Source of the DNA: Micrococcales bacterium
Lineage (GTDB): Bacteria > Actinomycetota > Actinomycetes > Actinomycetales > Cellulomonadaceae
Length of the DNA: 6,562 nt
Direction: 5' to 3'
Assembly (NCBI GenBank): GCA_009783975.1
Contig: WRCL01000109.1
Location: forward strand, 1-6,562
In this document: piece by piece, positions 1 through 5,367 of the stretch
Layout: each line of letters starts with the position of its first letter
Position numbering within the stretch: the first letter of the stretch is position 1
Made by a program: the position numbers and the translations under genes
Notes under the pieces: generated by a model
The model's input: the letters and a program-made list of their open reading frames with translations, nothing else
The model's database searches: none
Told to the model about the DNA's origin: nothing

Positions 1-1170
1 GGGGTGCTGTTCCGCCAGCAGCGCCAGGCCCGGCTGGACCGGTTGCAGGCCGTGGACGTCGTACGGCCCCTGCTCGCCCAGCTGTTCGGGTTGTCTGAGC
101 TGCGGCTGGAGGTCGCGGGGGGTTCAGGGTCGGCGGTGTCGTTGGCGTTCTTGCGCGACGGTGAGGCCCAGGCGTTGCGCGCCGAGCTGTTGGCGCTCGC
201 GGCGGGGCTCGCACGTCCGCCGGCAGCTGCCGCGCAAGCTGAAGGCACCCGCCCTGGGTTTGCCACCGCGCCTGAACGGCAGGTCTACGACGTGCCTGTG
301 GGCCGGCTCGTCGGGTCGGTCATGCTCTCGGCCGCGGCGGTGTGGGCGGTCGTCGGGTGCGCCGTGGCGGTCGCGGTCTCGGTGGTGACAAAGGAACCGG
401 GGGGGATCATCATCGTCATCCCCGTCCTCATCGGTGCGTTCGGGGCGGTGTGGGCACAGGTCAACGGCGCGGCGTTCTTCCGGGCGGCGACGTCACCGGA
501 CGGGATCAGGTTGCACCACGGGCTCACCGAGTCGCGTGCGCAGACCGTCCCCCCGGGCCGGGTGCAGGCGGTGAGCATCCGCCAGGGGCCGTTGTGGCGC
601 GGGCCCGGGTGGTGGCGGGTGCGGATGAACGTCGCCGGGTACAGCCGTGAAGAGGTCCAGGCTGAGCGTGCCTCGGTGCTGCACCCGGTCGCCACACGTG
701 AGCAGGTGCGCACAGCGTTGTGGCTGGTGCTGCCCGACCTGGGCGTCGACGACCCTGTTGCGACGATCGACGCGGCGTTGACAGGCACCGGCACCGACGG
801 GGGGTTCACCCCGGCGCCGCGGCGTGCGGTGTTCGTCGACCCGCTCGCCTGGCGCCGGCACGGGGTGCTGGTCACCGACCGTGCGCTCATCGCACGGTCG
901 GGGCGGTTCTGGCGCCAGGTCGTCGTCGTGCCGCACGAACGGACCCAGTCGCTGGCCGTGGCCCAAGGCCCGGTGCAACGGGCGCTGGGCCTGGCCTCGT
1001 TCGAGCTGCACTCGACCCCCGGCCCGGTGACCCCAGCCGTCGCGCACCTGGACGCGCAGGTCGCCGCGACGTTGCTGCACGCCCAGGCGGTGCGGGCACG
1101 ACAAGCCCGCGCAGCCGCCGGACCTGAGCAGTGGCTCGCACCGGGGCACACAGCGCAGGAGGGGGTATGA
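1..1170 (+). CDS. Membrane protein with repeated bacterial PH (bPH2/YdbT-type) domains, 5' partial
   Basis: The reading frame is open from the first base, and the protein begins inside a domain, so the true start lies upstream. Numbering from the GTG at base 4 gives 388 residues. Three copies of one motif are visible: RLQAVDVVRPLLAQLFGL (13-30), RVQAVSIRQGPLWRGPGW (186-203) and RTQSLAVAQGPVQRALGL (313-330). This R-x-Q-(A/S) strand and helix is the hallmark of bPH2 domains (PF03703), and YdbT-like proteins carry several. Two hydrophobic segments, about 101-128 and 135-158, precede the second complete domain and should be membrane helices, with the PH domains probably cytoplasmic. The biochemical role of this family is not established. 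The stop overlaps the next start as ATGA, placing it in an operon with the DUF2520 gene and panC. Family assignment is good; function is unknown. Confidence 0.85.
   Translation, partial: GVLFRQQRQARLDRLQAVDVVRPLLAQLFGLSELRLEVAGGSGSAVSLAFLRDGEAQALRAELLALAAGLARPPAAAAQAEGTRPGFATAPERQVYDVPVGRLVGSVMLSAAAVWAVVGCAVAVAVSVVTKEPGGIIIVIPVLIGAFGAVWAQVNGAAFFRAATSPDGIRLHHGLTESRAQTVPPGRVQAVSIRQGPLWRGPGWWRVRMNVAGYSREEVQAERASVLHPVATREQVRTALWLVLPDLGVDDPVATIDAALTGTGTDGGFTPAPRRAVFVDPLAWRRHGVLVTDRALIARSGRFWRQVVVVPHERTQSLAVAQGPVQRALGLASFELHSTPGPVTPAVAHLDAQVAATLLHAQAVRARQARAAAGPEQWLAPGHTAQEGV
1157..1162 (+). promoter_or_regulatory. Ribosome binding site of the DUF2520 gene
   Basis: A perfect AGGAGG lies four bases before the ATG at 1167. 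It selects this start over the GTG at 1131, which would add 12 residues and has no comparable site. The site lies inside the end of the upstream coding region. Confidence 0.75.
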
Positions 1171-2102
1171 CGACGACCGCGCCGCGGCTGGGGGTGGGAG
1201 TTGTGGGCACCGGACGGGTCGGGGCGGTGCTCGGGTCGGCGCTGCGCGCGGCTGGCCACCCCGTCGTCGGGGTCTCGGCCGTCTCGCGCCAGTCACGCGA
1301 ACGGGCCGACGCCTTGCTGCCGGGGGTGCCGGTGCTCGACACCGACGAGGTCGTGCGCCGGGCCGAGCTTGTGCTGCTCACCGTCCCCGACGACGCCCTG
1401 GCCCCGCTCGTGGCAGGGCTGGGCGAGCTGGGGGCGTGGCAGATGGGCCAGCTCGTCGTGCACACCGCAGGCCGCTTCGGGGTCGACGTGCTCGCGCCGG
1501 CGACCGCCGCTGGGGCCATCGGGCTGGCCCTGCACCCGGCGATGATGTTCACCGGCACGTCGCTGGACCTGGCCCGGCTGGAGGCGACGACGTTCGCCGT
1601 CACCGCCGCCGGACCGTTCGCCCCGATCGGCCAGGCCCTCGTCGTCGAGCTCGGTGGTGAACCGGTGCTCGTCGCCGAGGAGCACCGCGGGCTGTACCAC
1701 GCGGCGCTGGCCCACGGGGCCAACCACCTCGTCGTCCTTGTCGCCCAAGCGGCGCAGGCGCTCGCGGCGGCCGGTGTCGCCGACGCTGGCACGGCCCTGC
1801 GGCCCCTGCTGGAGGTCGCGCTGGACTCGGCGCTGCGCCAAGCCTCACCCCCAGGGGCGCCGGCCGGCGAGCCGCGTGCCGGCGCCATCGCGGCGCTGAC
1901 CGGACCGGTGCGGCGCGCCGACGTCGCCGCGATCACCCACCACCTGGCCGAGCTCACCGCATGGGCCTGCCGCACCGGGGCTGTTGACCAGGTCGCGGCC
2001 TACAGGGTCATGGCACGGTCGGCGACGGTGCGGGCCCTGGCCGCTGGGCTGGTCACCGCAACCCAAGCCGAGCAGCTGCTCGAAGAGCTGGAGGAACGAT
2101 GA
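1167..2102 (+). CDS. Rossmann-like and DUF2520 domain protein (NADP-dependent oxidoreductase-like)
   Basis: The protein has 311 residues. The N-terminus is a dinucleotide-binding Rossmann fold: beta strand, then G14-T-G16-R-V-G19, then an alpha helix, and later a strand with LTVPDDAL (71-78), as in ProC or ketopantoate reductase relatives. The C-terminal half matches DUF2520: HT at 99-100, LHPAMMF at 122-128, YHAALAHGANH at 177-187 and ALTGPVRRAD at 243-252. Proteins of this architecture sit directly upstream of panC in many actinobacteria (Rv3603c in M. tuberculosis). No reaction is firmly assigned to the family. The neighbourhood and the fold make a reductase acting near pantoate synthesis conceivable, but that is inference. 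Start and stop each overlap a neighbour by ATGA, so expression is probably coupled to panC. The start at 1167 is backed by AGGAGG and by the glycine motif falling at the usual distance from the N-terminus. Confidence 0.9.
   Translation: MTTTAPRLGVGVVGTGRVGAVLGSALRAAGHPVVGVSAVSRQSRERADALLPGVPVLDTDEVVRRAELVLLTVPDDALAPLVAGLGELGAWQMGQLVVHTAGRFGVDVLAPATAAGAIGLALHPAMMFTGTSLDLARLEATTFAVTAAGPFAPIGQALVVELGGEPVLVAEEHRGLYHAALAHGANHLVVLVAQAAQALAAAGVADAGTALRPLLEVALDSALRQASPPGAPAGEPRAGAIAALTGPVRRADVAAITHHLAELTAWACRTGAVDQVAAYRVMARSATVRALAAGLVTATQAEQLLEELEER
2090..2095 (+). promoter_or_regulatory. Ribosome binding site of panC
   Basis: GGAGGA ends three bases before the ATG at 2099, within the last codons of the preceding gene. 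The start itself overlaps the preceding stop as ATGA, the usual layout for coupled translation. Confidence 0.65.
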
Positions 2103-2965
2103 GGCTCGTCCAAGACGCCCACGCCCTTGCCGCCGCGCTGGGCGAGCACGACGGGCGCCGGGCGGTCGTGATGACCATGGGTTCGTTGCACGACGGGCAC
2201 CTGGAGCTGGTCCGGCGGGCGTCGGGGCTCGCGGACCACGTCGTGGTGACGATCTTCGTCAACCCGTTGCAGTTCGGCCCCGACGAGGACCTTGAGCAGT
2301 ACCCGCGGGACCTTGCTGGCGACCTTGCCGCGCTGGCCCCGCTCATGCACGGCGACGACGTCGTGTACGCCCCGTCGCTGAACCAGATGTACCCCACGGG
2401 CCCGCCGCAGGTGCAGGTTGCCGCGGGGCCTGTCGGGGACGTCCTCGAGGGGGTGGTGCGCCCTGGGCACTTCGACGGGGTCCTCACCGTCGTCGCCAAG
2501 CTCCTGGCGCGCACGGCGCCGCACGTGGCGGTGTTCGGGAGCAAAGACGCCCAACAGCTCGCGCTGGTGCGGGCGATGGTCCGTGACCTTGACTTTGCGG
2601 TGGACGTCGTCGAGGTCCCCACGGTACGTGAGGACGACGGCCTGGCGCGCTCGAGCCGCAACGCCTACCTGTCGCCGGCGGACCGGCGGCGCGCGGCTGG
2701 GCTGTGGCAGGCCCTGTGCGCCGGGCGCCAGGCAGCAGCCGACGGGGCTGAGGCTGGCGCTGTCGTCGCCGCGGCCCATGAGGTGCTCGCCGGCGCAGTT
2801 GACGTCGTCGACTATGTCGCGCTCGTCGACGACGCGTTCGCTCCGCTCGCCCGTGACGCCCACGGTCCGGCACGGCTCGTGCTCGCCGGACGGTTGGGTG
2901 CGACGCGCCTGATTGACAACGCAGTTCTAGATCTCGTTGGCTCCAGTCATGAAGTCCACGACTAG
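2099..2965 (+). CDS. panC: Pantothenate synthetase (pantoate--beta-alanine ligase)
   Basis: This cytoplasmic enzyme joins D-pantoate and beta-alanine using ATP, via a pantoyl-adenylate, to give pantothenate for coenzyme A. The 288-residue length is normal for the family. Visible signatures are TMGSLHDGH (26-34, the HxGH nucleotide-binding motif), [18 protein letters not shown] (53-70), [15 protein letters not shown] (121-135), FGSKDAQQL (147-155), PTVREDDGL (174-182) and SSRNAYLS (185-192, the KMSKS-like loop). The C-terminal domain carries DYVALVD and ends near TRLIDN. Residues matching those known in M. tuberculosis PanC are present: His31, His34, Gln58, Lys150, Gln154, Ser185 and Arg187. 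Two near-invariant spots differ: the usual VPTMG is VMTMG, and FGEKDYQQ is FGSKDAQQ. It is the last gene of the operon, and no panD follows. The extreme C-terminus (about 275-288) is encoded by DNA lower in GC than the rest. Confidence 0.96.
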   Translation: MRLVQDAHALAAALGEHDGRRAVVMTMGSLHDGHLELVRRASGLADHVVVTIFVNPLQFGPDEDLEQYPRDLAGDLAALAPLMHGDDVVYAPSLNQMYPTGPPQVQVAAGPVGDVLEGVVRPGHFDGVLTVVAKLLARTAPHVAVFGSKDAQQLALVRAMVRDLDFAVDVVEVPTVREDDGLARSSRNAYLSPADRRRAAGLWQALCAGRQAAADGAEAGAVVAAAHEVLAGAVDVVDYVALVDDAFAPLARDAHGPARLVLAGRLGATRLIDNAVLDLVGSSHEVHD

Positions 2966-3084
2966 CATCTTGTCGTACGGGCGCTGCCATGTGCGCCGCG
3001 CGGTGGGGCGAGCGTGCGCGCAGGTTCGGCCCTCTGGCCGCCCTGGCGTCACCGGACGTCGCGTACTCGGTTAAGATTTCGCGG
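2966..3084 (+). other. panC-lysS intergenic region lacking panD and coaX
   Basis: These 119 bases separate panC from lysS. No gene is supported here: the reading frame upstream of the lysS GTG could open at the ATG at 2989, but that start lacks a ribosome binding site. No convincing terminator follows panC; the only hairpin, ACGAC/GTCGT at 2958-2976, is weak and has no T-run. The stretch around 2905-2985 is clearly less GC-rich than its surroundings. The proximal end holds the putative lysS promoter. Confidence 0.6.
3048..3077 (+). promoter_or_regulatory. Putative leaderless promoter of lysS
   Basis: TAAGAT at 3072-3077 fits the actinobacterial -10 pattern TANNNT and stands seven bases before the GTG at 3085, so the predicted transcript would start at or next to the start codon. 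The best -35 candidate is weak (GTCACC at 3048-3053, spacing 18). No Shine-Dalgarno sequence precedes the GTG, which fits a leaderless mRNA, a common arrangement in actinobacteria. Confidence 0.55.
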
Positions 3085-4596
3085 GTGAGCGAACTTGACG
3101 GCACACCCGAGGCGACCCCCGAGCAGATCCGGATCCGGCGCGAGAAACGGGCACGGCTCCTGGCCGCCGGGGTTGAGCCCTATCCGGTGTCGGTACCAGT
3201 GACCCGGTCGATCGCCCAGGTGCGCGCCGCCTATCCAGACTTGCCCGCCGGTGTGGAGACCTCTGAGGTTGTCGGTGTCGCCGGGCGTGTGGTCTTTGTG
3301 CGGATCGCCGGTGGGCTGTGCTTCGCGGTGCTCACCGACGGTGCCGGCAGCCGGCTCCAGGCGATGATCTCTTCAGACAAGGTTGGTCCCCAGCGTCTTG
3401 CCGAGTTCAAGTCAGACGTCGACCTCGGTGACCATCTGTATGTCCACGGCCGGGTCATTGCCTCGCGGCGTGGAGAGCTGTCTGTGCTTGCTGACGACTG
3501 GCGGATCGCAGCGAAGGCGTTGCGCCCGTTGCCGAATCTGTTCGACGGTGCTGTGCTCAGCGACGAGGTGAGGGTGCGTCAACGCTATGTCGACCTCGTC
3601 GTCAACGCCGAGGCGCGTGACATGGTGCGCCTACGGGCGGGTGTCGTGCGTTCGTTGCGCGACAACCTGCACCGCCGGGGGTATCTGGAGGTCGAGACTC
3701 CGATCCTGCAGGTGCGCCCAGAGGGTGCCGCGGCGCGCCAGTTCGGCACGCACATGAACGCGTTCGACATCCCGCTGTTCCTGCGGATCGCCCCCGAGCT
3801 GTTTCTCAAGCGTGCTGCGGTCGGCGGAGTCGAACGTGTATTCGAGATCAACCGGAACTTCCGCAACGAGGGTGTGGACTCCACGCACTCGCCTGAGTTC
3901 TCGATGCTCGAGGCATACCAGGCCTATGGTGACTACGACACGATGGCCGAACTCACCACAGACCTCGTCCAGACCGCTGCGCGCGAGACGCTGGGCACCA
4001 CCACTGTGCGTCTTGCCGACGGTACCGAATACGACCTGGGCGGCACGTGGGCGACGCTGTCGATGTACGGGTCGTTGTCGCAGGCCCTTGGTGAGCAGAT
4101 CACGCCGACGACTGCCGACCAGACCCTTGCGCACCTGATGACCAGCGCCGGGATCGAGCTGCCCCCAGCGCAGCGAAACCACGGGAAGATGGTTGAGGAA
4201 CTGTGGGAGCACCATGTCGCCACGACGTTGTGGGCGCCGACCTACGTACGTGACTTCCCGGTGCAGACCTCGCCTCTGACCCGTGACCACCGCAGCATCA
4301 GTGGTGTGGTCGAGAAGTGGGACCTGTACGTGCGTGGTGTCGAGACAGCCACCGCCTACTCCGAGCTCGTCGACCCGGTGGTGCAACGCGAACGTTTCGA
4401 GGCGCAGGCGTTGCTCGCCGCTGGTGGCGACACTGATGCGATGACCGTCGACGAGGACTTCCTCACAGCAATGGAGTACGCGATGCCACCGTCCGGTGGG
4501 ATGGGCATGGGCATCGACAGGCTGCTCATCGCGCTCACCGGCAGGGGCATCCGCGACACGATCCTGTTCCCCCTGGTGAAACCGTTGGCCCAGTGA
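3085..4596 (+). CDS. lysS: Lysyl-tRNA synthetase, class II
   Basis: This cytoplasmic enzyme charges tRNA-Lys with lysine using ATP. Taking the GTG at 3085 gives 503 residues ([20 protein letters not shown]...), the normal bacterial length. Upstream in-frame codons give an atypical arginine/alanine-rich extension. Residues about 60-150 form the OB-fold anticodon-binding domain, including [10 protein letters not shown] and [20 protein letters not shown]. The catalytic core has motif 1 around 183-206, motif 2 with [12 protein letters not shown] (252-263) and PEFSMLEAY (270-278), and motif 3 [15 protein letters not shown] (472-486). Residues aligned with the E. coli lysine site are kept at Glu238, Arg260, Glu276, Tyr278 and Glu427. 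Position 423 is Thr where E. coli has Asn424, and the motif VIPGGASARPF is here [12 protein letters not shown]-ending codons look more frequent than in the panC operon. It probably has its own promoter, and lsr2 follows as in M. tuberculosis. Confidence 0.97.
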   Translation: MSELDGTPEATPEQIRIRREKRARLLAAGVEPYPVSVPVTRSIAQVRAAYPDLPAGVETSEVVGVAGRVVFVRIAGGLCFAVLTDGAGSRLQAMISSDKVGPQRLAEFKSDVDLGDHLYVHGRVIASRRGELSVLADDWRIAAKALRPLPNLFDGAVLSDEVRVRQRYVDLVVNAEARDMVRLRAGVVRSLRDNLHRRGYLEVETPILQVRPEGAAARQFGTHMNAFDIPLFLRIAPELFLKRAAVGGVERVFEINRNFRNEGVDSTHSPEFSMLEAYQAYGDYDTMAELTTDLVQTAARETLGTTTVRLADGTEYDLGGTWATLSMYGSLSQALGEQITPTTADQTLAHLMTSAGIELPPAQRNHGKMVEELWEHHVATTLWAPTYVRDFPVQTSPLTRDHRSISGVVEKWDLYVRGVETATAYSELVDPVVQRERFEAQALLAAGGDTDAMTVDEDFLTAMEYAMPPSGGMGMGIDRLLIALTGRGIRDTILFPLVKPLAQ

Positions 4597-4636
4597 TCGG
4601 GCGGTGCCGGCGGTGCGCAGCGGTTCTCGGCGGCGT

Positions 4637-4706
4637 GCCAATCTCTTGTCGTGTGCGTGCCGAGCCCGCCGGCCGCAATCGTCGTCGCGTCACCGGTGAG
4701 ATTGGC
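4637..4706. repeat. 9-base inverted repeat with 52-base loop
   Basis: GCCAATCTC at 4637-4645 is the exact reverse complement of GAGATTGGC at 4698-4706. The arms are less GC-rich than the intervening sequence. As RNA they could close a 70-base structure in the lysS 3' untranslated region. Function is unknown and chance cannot be excluded. Confidence 0.4.
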
Positions 4707-4727
4707 TGGGCCGCTGCCGGTCCAAAG

Positions 4728-4742
4728 CCGCGCTGCACGCGG
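4728..4742 (+). terminator. Weak candidate terminator hairpin of lysS
   Basis: CCGCG (4728-4732) and CGCGG (4738-4742) form a five-pair GC stem around the loop CTGCA. No T-run follows, so this is at best a weak or factor-assisted terminator. It is listed because no better one exists between lysS and lsr2. Confidence 0.2.
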
Positions 4743-4792
4743 GGTCGTCCTGCGAAATTGACGCGACGTGCCACGAAACTCCGTCCGATCAT

Positions 4793-4821
4793 TTGACTAG
4801 TTGGTCAGACCGTGTGATGAT
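4793..4821 (+). promoter_or_regulatory. lsr2 promoter
   Basis: A -35 element TTGACT (4793-4798) is followed after 17 bases by a -10 element GATGAT (4816-4821), with a TG extension at 4813-4814. Transcription should start near 4828, leaving a leader of about 36 bases. The surrounding DNA is the least GC-rich in the lysS-lsr2 gap, which would suit binding by Lsr2 itself. Confidence 0.6.
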
Positions 4822-4849
4822 CTGCGTTCGTAAGCAAAGTTCTCTGACC
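4803..4849. repeat. 7-base inverted repeat flanking the lsr2 -10 element
   Basis: GGTCAGA at 4803-4809 and TCTGACC at 4843-4849 are exact reverse complements 33 bases apart. One arm lies in the promoter spacer and the other in the leader, so the pair brackets the -10 and start site. It could be a split operator, but the arms are short. Confidence 0.35.
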
Positions 4850-4853
4850 CGAT

Positions 4854-4857
4854 GGAG
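4854..4857 (+). promoter_or_regulatory. Ribosome binding site deciding the lsr2 start
   Basis: GGAG lies six bases before the ATG at 4864. Two upstream in-frame ATGs (4852 and 4858) overlap or follow this site too closely. The ATG at 4864 also gives the canonical Lsr2 beginning MAQK. Confidence 0.7.
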
Positions 4858-4863
4858 ATGACG

Positions 4864-5181
4864 ATGGCACAGAAACACGTGACGCTGCTGGTCGATGACC
4901 TCGATGGTGGCTCGGCGGACGAGACGGTCACCTTTGGCCTCGACGGGACGACCTACGAGATCGACCTGACGACAGCAAATGCAGCCAAGCTGCGCGACGC
5001 GATCGGCGTGTGGGTCGGTTCGGCCCGCAAGACTGGGCGCGCAGGCCGTGGCCGTCGGCGTGCCGCAGCGACCTCTGACGCTCAGGCGATCCGCGACTGG
5101 GCGAAGTCCAAGGGTATCGAGATCTCGAGCCGCGGCCGTATCTCCGCCGAGGTGCGGGCAGCCTACGAGGCCGCCCACTAG
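4864..5181 (+). CDS. lsr2: Lsr2 nucleoid-associated protein
   Basis: Lsr2 is an actinobacterial H-NS-like protein that bridges DNA and silences AT-rich, often foreign, genes. The 105-residue length is typical. The N-terminal dimerisation domain (about 1-58) shows MAQKHVTLLVDDLDGG, then ADETVTFGLDGTTYEIDL and ANAAKLRDAIGVWVGSARK. A basic linker rich in Arg and Gly (about 56-68) leads to the C-terminal DNA-binding domain (about 70-105), with DAQAIRDWAKSKGIEI and the minor-groove-inserting Arg-Gly-Arg at 90-92, followed by ISAEVRAAYEAAH. All key elements are intact. The gene has its own promoter and a strong terminator, so it is probably monocistronic. In M. tuberculosis it is followed by clpC, which is not the case here. 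Confidence 0.97.
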   Translation: MAQKHVTLLVDDLDGGSADETVTFGLDGTTYEIDLTTANAAKLRDAIGVWVGSARKTGRAGRGRRRAAATSDAQAIRDWAKSKGIEISSRGRISAEVRAAYEAAH

Positions 5182-5195
5182 TGTAATCCCGCGCG

Positions 5196-5215
5196 CGTCT
5201 CCTACGATGGAGACG
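5196..5215 (+). repeat. Short hairpin after lsr2 with a TACGAT loop
   Basis: CGTCTCC (5196-5202) and GGAGACG (5209-5215) form a perfect seven-pair stem around the loop TACGAT. It lies between the lsr2 stop and its terminator and may protect the mRNA 3' end. The loop also equals an actinobacterial -10 hexamer, but no -35 stands at proper distance. Confidence 0.5.
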
Positions 5216-5223
5216 TTGTCCGC

Positions 5224-5258
5224 AGGGGCCCAGCACACGGTGCTGGGCCCCTTGCTTT
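5224..5258 (+). terminator. Strong intrinsic terminator of lsr2
   Basis: GGGGCCCAGCAC (5225-5236) pairs perfectly with GTGCTGGGCCCC (5240-5251) around the three-base loop ACG. An extra A-T pair forms at 5224/5252, and the T-rich tail TTGCTTT follows. It is the clearest terminator in the window and isolates lsr2 from the downstream genes. Confidence 0.92.
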
Positions 5259-5269
5259 CACCGGTGCCC

Positions 5270-5321
5270 GGTGACAGCAGAGCCGAAGCGCGGTGTGACC
5301 GGCGTTCGGCGCCCTGTCATC
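5270..5321. repeat. 52-base imperfect hairpin upstream of the Imm26-like gene
   Basis: An outer stem GGTGACAG (5270-5277) pairs with CTGTCATC (5314-5321), with one G-T wobble. An inner stem GCCGAA (5282-5287) pairs with TTCGGC (5305-5310), and a small tip CGG/CCG surrounds TGTGA (5294-5298). It lies between the lsr2 terminator and the next promoter, so it may act as a DNA element or as structure in read-through or antisense RNA. Confidence 0.45.
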
Positions 5322-5334
5322 AGTGCCATACGAT
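5305..5334 (+). promoter_or_regulatory. Putative promoter of the Imm26-like gene
   Basis: TACGAT (5329-5334) is a good actinobacterial -10, giving a predicted start near 5341 and a leader of roughly 27 bases before the GTG at 5368. The -35 is poor; TTCGGC at 5305-5310 (spacing 18) is the best placed and lies in the right arm of the hairpin. The position argues against translation beginning at the GTG at 5323, which would precede the transcript. Confidence 0.5.
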
Positions 5335-5348
5335 CAGGCAGGTGCCTG
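5335..5348. promoter_or_regulatory. Palindromic operator-like site at the predicted transcription start
   Basis: CAGGCA and TGCCTG are exact inverted arms separated by GG, directly abutting the TACGAT -10 and covering the predicted start site. This is where a repressor would block transcription. The bound protein, if any, is unknown; the downstream ROK regulator is one candidate. Confidence 0.4.
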
Positions 5349-5354
5349 GGGTGA

Positions 5355-5360
5355 GGGAGG
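5355..5360 (+). promoter_or_regulatory. Ribosome binding site deciding the start of the Imm26-like gene
   Basis: GGGAGG lies seven bases before the GTG at 5368, which is ideal spacing. It selects that start over the in-frame GTG at 5323. Confidence 0.7.
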
Positions 5361-5367
5361 CGCGAGC

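Larger units (their letters stand above)
4597..4863 (+). other. lysS-lsr2 intergenic region
   Basis: This 267-base stretch has no supported gene; a 67-codon arginine-rich frame from 4593 looks spurious. Its first half is GC-rich and holds a 9-base inverted repeat and a small GC hairpin. From about 4755 onward it becomes less GC-rich and holds the lsr2 promoter, a 7-base inverted repeat around the -10, and the ribosome binding site. No tRNA or recognised riboswitch is seen. Confidence 0.6.

Noticed and set aside
887..1975. Long open frame of 362 codons on the - strand
   Set aside because: It lies opposite the well-supported PH-domain and DUF2520 genes, its product is rich in Ala, Arg, Ser and Pro without recognisable motifs, and such antisense frames are expected in very GC-rich DNA.
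2000..2863. Open frame of 287 codons on the - strand
   Set aside because: It is antisense to panC and the end of the DUF2520 gene, with no domain pattern.
2958..2976. ACGAC/GTCGT hairpin as a panC terminator
   Set aside because: It has only five pairs, a nine-base loop and no T-run.
2989..3084. N-terminal extension of lysS from the ATG at 2989
   Set aside because: The 32 extra residues do not resemble LysS, no ribosome binding site precedes the ATG, and a -10-like hexamer lies inside the extension.
3631..4641. Open frame of 336 codons on the - strand
   Set aside because: It is fully antisense to lysS, has no recognisable motif, and is explained by the low frequency of stop codons at this GC content.
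4758..4792. TTGACG at 4758 with GATCAT at 4787 as a second lsr2 promoter
   Set aside because: The 23-base spacing is too long for a sigma-70-type promoter; the pair at 4793-4821 fits much better.
4593..4796. 67-codon frame after lysS, starting at a GTG that overlaps the lysS stop
   Set aside because: The product is arginine-rich with no motif, there is no ribosome binding site, and the frame ends within the lsr2 promoter.
4597..4863. tRNA or riboswitch in the lysS-lsr2 gap
   Set aside because: No cloverleaf, T-loop motif in proper context, or recognised aptamer pattern could be found by eye.
5323..5367. N-terminal extension of the Imm26-like gene from the GTG at 5323
   Set aside because: That GTG precedes the putative -10, whereas the GTG at 5368 has an ideal GGGAGG site and begins just before the domain.
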